Assembly: GCA_033064195.1 (NCBI GenBank)
Contig: JARBJD010000371.1
Coordinates: forward strand, 1 to 64,000
Direction: 5' to 3'
DNA: 64,000 nucleotides
From: Blattamonas nauphoetae
Lineage: Eukaryota; Preaxostyla; Oxymonadida
Shown here: piece after piece, positions 59,869 to 64,000 of the stretch
How positions within the stretch are numbered: the first letter of the stretch is position 1
Layout of the letters: each line of letters starts with the position of its first letter
Position numbers and translations under genes: made by a program
The notes under the pieces: model-generated
What the model was told of the DNA's origin: nothing
Database searches by the model: none
The model's input: the letters and a program-made list of their open reading frames with translations, nothing else

Positions 59869-62800
59869 ATGGAGTCTCCACATCATGATCCGACCGAAAA
59901 AAGTGTCGATCATGTTGATCGCACCAAAGCCGGTCAATATGGCACTCTCCCTCCTCATGACCACGATCAACCGTGCAAAAATGCCTCGCCTGAGAACTGC
60001 ACCTCTTCTTTTTCTCATACACTGCCTTCGACACCCCCAACCAACCCCTCCCAACACGATGCTCCAAACTCCTCACACCACCCACCCCTCACCTCACCCT
60101 CCCGCATTTCTTCAGTTATATTTTCGCAAGAAGCAGACACCTCCTTCTCTGCACCTATTCCGTCGATACGAACACAGTCCAGACAACTTTCATCTTGTCA
60201 ATCCAACCATCGTTCATTTACCCCCGCATCGGCCAAACAAGCCGTATCACTCGATTCCTATCCATATTCTCCATCCCACCAACAGCGTCACTATCTTCCC
60301 AGATCCCCCTATCCTCGAAACGTCCATTCGAATCGGATCGTTCTCTCCTCCCCAACCCGTCAACAAAACTCGTCCATCCTCCCCTCTGACGATGCGAAAC
60401 AAGATCCTTGGTGGGGGTCGGGACTGGCTCCTTCCAGTTTCCACCCATCCACCACCCCTCAACTGCCCTCATCCGACCGCCCCCCACGACCACCTAAATA
60501 CCCCCAACCGCCCCGACAACTCACTCTCCGACAATCCAGCATGGAGAGAGAGGAAGAGGCCTTCGACGAAAGTCACAATGAACCAACCATCAGCGAAGCA
60601 ACAAAAGAAAGAAAAACGAACAAAAATTCCGAGCGATTCGGACTACAAAAGATGATCGGTTCGATTGGAAACTTCTTCTCGTCCAGAGCAAAGAAAAAAA
60701 GAAAAATCACAACAGCAACTGGACAATCCTATCGCTCAGCCCAGAGCCGAAAGTGGAAAGAAGGACAAAGAGGCCACTTCAATTCAGGTGGGAAAGGAAG
60801 ACGGTCTGGAGGAAGGAGAAACAGTAGAGGAGGAAGGAGAGACAGGAAACTTTCAAAATAGAACAGAGGAAGAGGAGAACACCAACCATTCTCCTAGCCA
60901 ACCAAACTCTTCATTTGAATCCTCGCAATCGCCCCCATCCTCCCCAATTCAGCTGAAAAGAACGCTTCGTCAACGGGACCCGGTGACAAAGCAAGCAATC
61001 ACCGGGAACCGCCTCAAATCGAACTTTTCACACCCACTCAACTCAACATCCTCCCAAACTCCCAAAGAAAGACAGAAACAATCCCCAAAACTCCCAAACC
61101 GTCGCCGTCCCCCAAAACGAGTCGGAAAATCACCAGTTCCGATCCATCAACCTCCTCTCACTCCAATCAGTCCATTACCTCTCGTATACGACTCAGACAT
61201 CGCAAACCAATTCCTAATGAGCTTAAAGAGTGAGACAGGGAGGGAGAGACAGAAACAGAAAAGAAGGAAGGGCAGAAAGAAACCTCAACTCGACAGCGAA
61301 TCAAACGATACCTCCGACTCAGAAAATCAGTCCCTTGGGTCCATTAGGAGTAGAAAGAGAGATTGTCCCACGCCGGCCTCTTCCTCTTCACAGGAAGAAT
61401 CCACAACCTCGGCATCCAACCAAACACTCTCTCAACAGCCAAACAGCACCAATTACCAATCAAATGACAATACATCTGCAAAAACTGGAACAGTAGTCAT
61501 TACAACTCAAAAAGTGACCGAAGGAGGAACGGAAACGGAGGAACAGAAGAAAATCGAGAAGAGACAAAGACAAGTCGAACAACTCAAGAATCATATCCTC
61601 AGAAGAGTCAAAGCAACACCAATAGCTGAAAGCTCAACGCAAACCGAAGCAACGAACCCACAACAACTCAAAAAGACAGGAAACGTCCAGATGACAATGG
61701 ACAGCTTCTTTGAGGTCCAAAAGCGAACAAGCCCTCCTCTAGAGCAAACCGAACCACCCCTTCCACCACACATCGTCAACCAACTCTATCAACCAACGTT
61801 CATCACAAACAACATCGACTTCACCAACTCCTTCAACTCCACCACCAACATATTCACAGTGTCGCAACCGACGATGAACATGTTCTTCGAAACGGAAGAG
61901 GAGGGAATGGCGAAAGATGAATGGGAAATAGAATGGCTCGGAGGGGACATCGACTCAAACGGAATCCAAGAAGATGAACAAGCCAAACAATACCAATACG
62001 AGAACGACTTCATCAGAAAGAGGGACATCGCACTCAATTGGGAATGGCAACATGGGAATTCGCCTGAGATGGGATTTACAACAGAACACTTTGGGAAAAC
62101 GGAGAATGAAACTGAAATGAGCGGGAAAAGGGAATGTGGGACAGATACGATGGTGAAAGTGGAGAGCGGGCTGGATATGATTGGGAAAGTGGAGAGCGAG
62201 TCAGTTGCGATTAGGAAAGTAGAGAGCAGGACAGATTCGATTGGGACAGTGGAGAGCGGGTCAGAAATGATGAAGAAAGTGGAGAGCGAGTCAGATACAA
62301 CGGGAAAAGTGGAGAGCGGGTCAGTGACAAGGGGGAAAGTAGAAAACGGAACCAGATCGATTGAACGAATGGAAGGTGAACGGGACAAGCTCACGAGTGT
62401 GAAGATGAATTTGAACGAACCAATCAAAAGGAAAGAAAACAGAACTACACCTCTGACATTCCAGGGGCAATCCGAAACAAAGATACAAGCCGACACGGAT
62501 GACTGGCTTTCAAAACTCGAAAGGGCCGCAGCGGAGGACACACTCCCCATCACCCAAGCCCGGAAAGACAAACACCCCCAACAAAAAGGAGTTGAAAAGA
62601 ATCTGGACAGTTCTTTCCAGGAACAGCTGGAGGAGTTGGTGAACCGAAGGAAGGAGGTGGAGAACATGTGGATGAGTCGGAAACTCAGTGTGAAGCAGGT
62701 AGAAGATAGAAAGGGTCTGATGACAGTCAATCGAACAGAGATTGCAGGGAATGTGAAGAGCGGTGAGGAAGCGAATCAAAGAGAGGATGAGAAGCTTCTA

Positions 62801-64000
62801 AGCTGGGTGAAGATGCTCATAGAGACAATGAAGATCTGGAACAGCATCAACTTCAAGAAGCTGATGGGAAACCTTGAGTTGAAGGAGGGCCAAACTTTTT
62901 GGAGGACAAAGAGATGGGGAGAAGACAAAGTGATGAAAGTTGAATCGCTTGCAACCGCGACGATCCGAAAGCTCCTGCCAATCCTTGGCATCGCTCCAAA
63001 CACATCCCTCCCTAATTACATCCTCCATCTCCCATTGAACGAACTCTCTCGCGAACACATTGAACTCATCAACACCCACACAACGACTAGCACAGAATAC
63101 ACATTCGTGATTGCGAAAGCATGGAACCGAATCAAAGCGCCAGAAAAGAAGATTGGACAGCCTGTCACGCTGAGAGAGAAAGAGTTCGCTCACTCCAAGG
63201 CACTTCAGTCACTCGATCCGTCCGAAGGACACAGCCTCCCCCAACACAGTCCAAATCCCAATCCCGACATTCAAGCAACCACAAGAAGCCTCACATCTCC
63301 GCCCAGCAGACCTCCCACCATTCAACCCAACGAATGGCTACACAAGTTGGAGTGAAGACCTAACGACACAGCATCTTCACGGAGGTAGGACACTCCTTGC
63401 CCACCTCCTCTCCAAAGCAAACGATCGCCTCGCAGACACAAACTGGTCGCGAGAGGAGATAGATGAGCTGATGTGGAAGCTGTCGTCGATCCCGTCAGAG
63501 CTGAAAGCCAGAACGCACAAACCAAAGAGGAAGACCGTAGAGAGGACAGTGAGGCTGAGCCAAGAAGAGACATTGAACCGAGCAGTGAAGAAGTGGGAGA
63601 ACTTGGTGGCAAGAGGGAAGACGAGCTCCATCACGAAAGAGATCGAGGACATGAATGCCGGTCGCACACAGTCACTCTCCTTCGACGAAGTGAAGCAAAG
63701 AATCACAGCCCTCCACAACGATGAGGACAGGAAGGCCCTCTATCTCAGTGTCAACAGGAGGACAAGGGAACAAGTGCGCAGTGGAGAGAAACTGGAGATC
63801 AGGAACGCGACCAATGGTCTCAACTCGAACTCCACACCCTCGCTCGACGGCCTCACAGCTGAGTTCGTCAAGAGATGCTGCCGAAACGACAAGATCGTGG
63901 AGGACCAATTGGGCAATCTCATCTCTCTGCCTCGAAAGGAACTATCTCCCTCAAGCGTGGTGCGTGTGCAGGATGGTCGGGATCCCGAAAACAGATGGGA
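59869..64000 (+). mobile_element. R7: last retrotransposon unit, cut by the window end
   Basis: A 5'-complete unit of the R5 sequence type, with the shortest minisatellite (6 units). It runs off the window within the reverse transcriptase region, so the array continues beyond 64000. Confidence 0.92.
59869..64000 (+). pseudogene. R7 polyprotein, partial, three run-length frame changes
   Basis: The family frame from 59869 breaks near 60694 (an A-run with one extra A), is open from there to about 63240 (a C-run with one extra C), and continues in the family frame to about 63925, where a TC run is 2 bp short. The sequence covers the N-terminal half, the minisatellite, the charged helical linker and the start of the reverse transcriptase region, but not its catalytic motifs, which lie outside the window. 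It matches R5 at nearly all variable sites in the N-terminal half. Confidence 0.85.
62156..62335 (+). repeat. R7 coding minisatellite, 6 x 30 bp
   Basis: Only six units: five leading ones shared with R4 and R5, then the closing VTRG unit. It looks like a contraction of the R4/R5 form. Confidence 0.95.

Noticed and set aside
1-64000. Telomere repeats marking a chromosome end
   Set aside because: No telomere-type short tandem repeat was seen in the window; subtelomeric location is only an analogy with Genie.

Overview
The window looks like nuclear DNA of a metamonad protist, most likely an oxymonad of the Blattamonas type. The signs are a short GT-AG intron in a ubiquilin-like gene, gene remnants resembling pyruvate:ferredoxin oxidoreductase (an anaerobe enzyme), beta-helix-like repeat fragments, and a helical-repeat protein remnant of a kind I associate from memory with oxymonads. 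No bacterial operon structure, rRNA gene or CRISPR array is visible. The genus is an inference, not a database result.

Layout. (1) 1-5380: host DNA with one unrecognised gene (about 700-2731) and a ubiquilin/Dsk2-like gene (3886-5380), both carrying many frame changes. (2) 5515-64000: a head-to-tail tandem array of seven copies (R1-R7) of one non-LTR retrotransposon. Each copy carries one very long reading frame (about 2,350-2,530 codons): a Pro/Ser/Thr-rich N-terminal half, an in-frame 30-bp minisatellite (6 to 27 units), a reverse transcriptase (D1598 and YLDD in R5), a C-x2-C-x7-H-x3-C knuckle, and a putative PD-(D/E)XK restriction-like endonuclease. Units abut with only 163 bp between the stop codon of one and the ATG of the next, with no poly(A) and no host DNA between them. 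Head-to-tail arrays of endonuclease-bearing non-LTR elements are known for the Genie elements near Giardia telomeres; this may be an oxymonad counterpart with a much larger protein.

(3) Three DNA transposons sit inside array units. An 11,277-bp element (29139-40415) has inverted repeats of about 420-441 bp and a 9-bp target duplication; it lies in R4, shows no transposase, and carries remnants of several host genes, so it looks like a MULE-like gene-capturing element. A 2,209-bp Tc1/mariner-like element (41799-44007) with an intact DD34E transposase and a TA duplication also lies in R4. A 3,399-bp element (55144-58542) with 12-bp inverted repeats and an 8-bp duplication lies in R6. When these insertions are subtracted, the unit length minus the minisatellite is about 6,936 bp for R2, R3 and R4, which confirms the insertion boundaries.

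(4) Two stretches (roughly 700-7440 and 51855-53440) are dense in small indels that run across element boundaries, while neighbouring stretches of the same units are nearly identical to other copies. Almost all frame breaks in the good copies lie in homopolymer or dinucleotide runs. Residual assembly error must be considered beside real decay.
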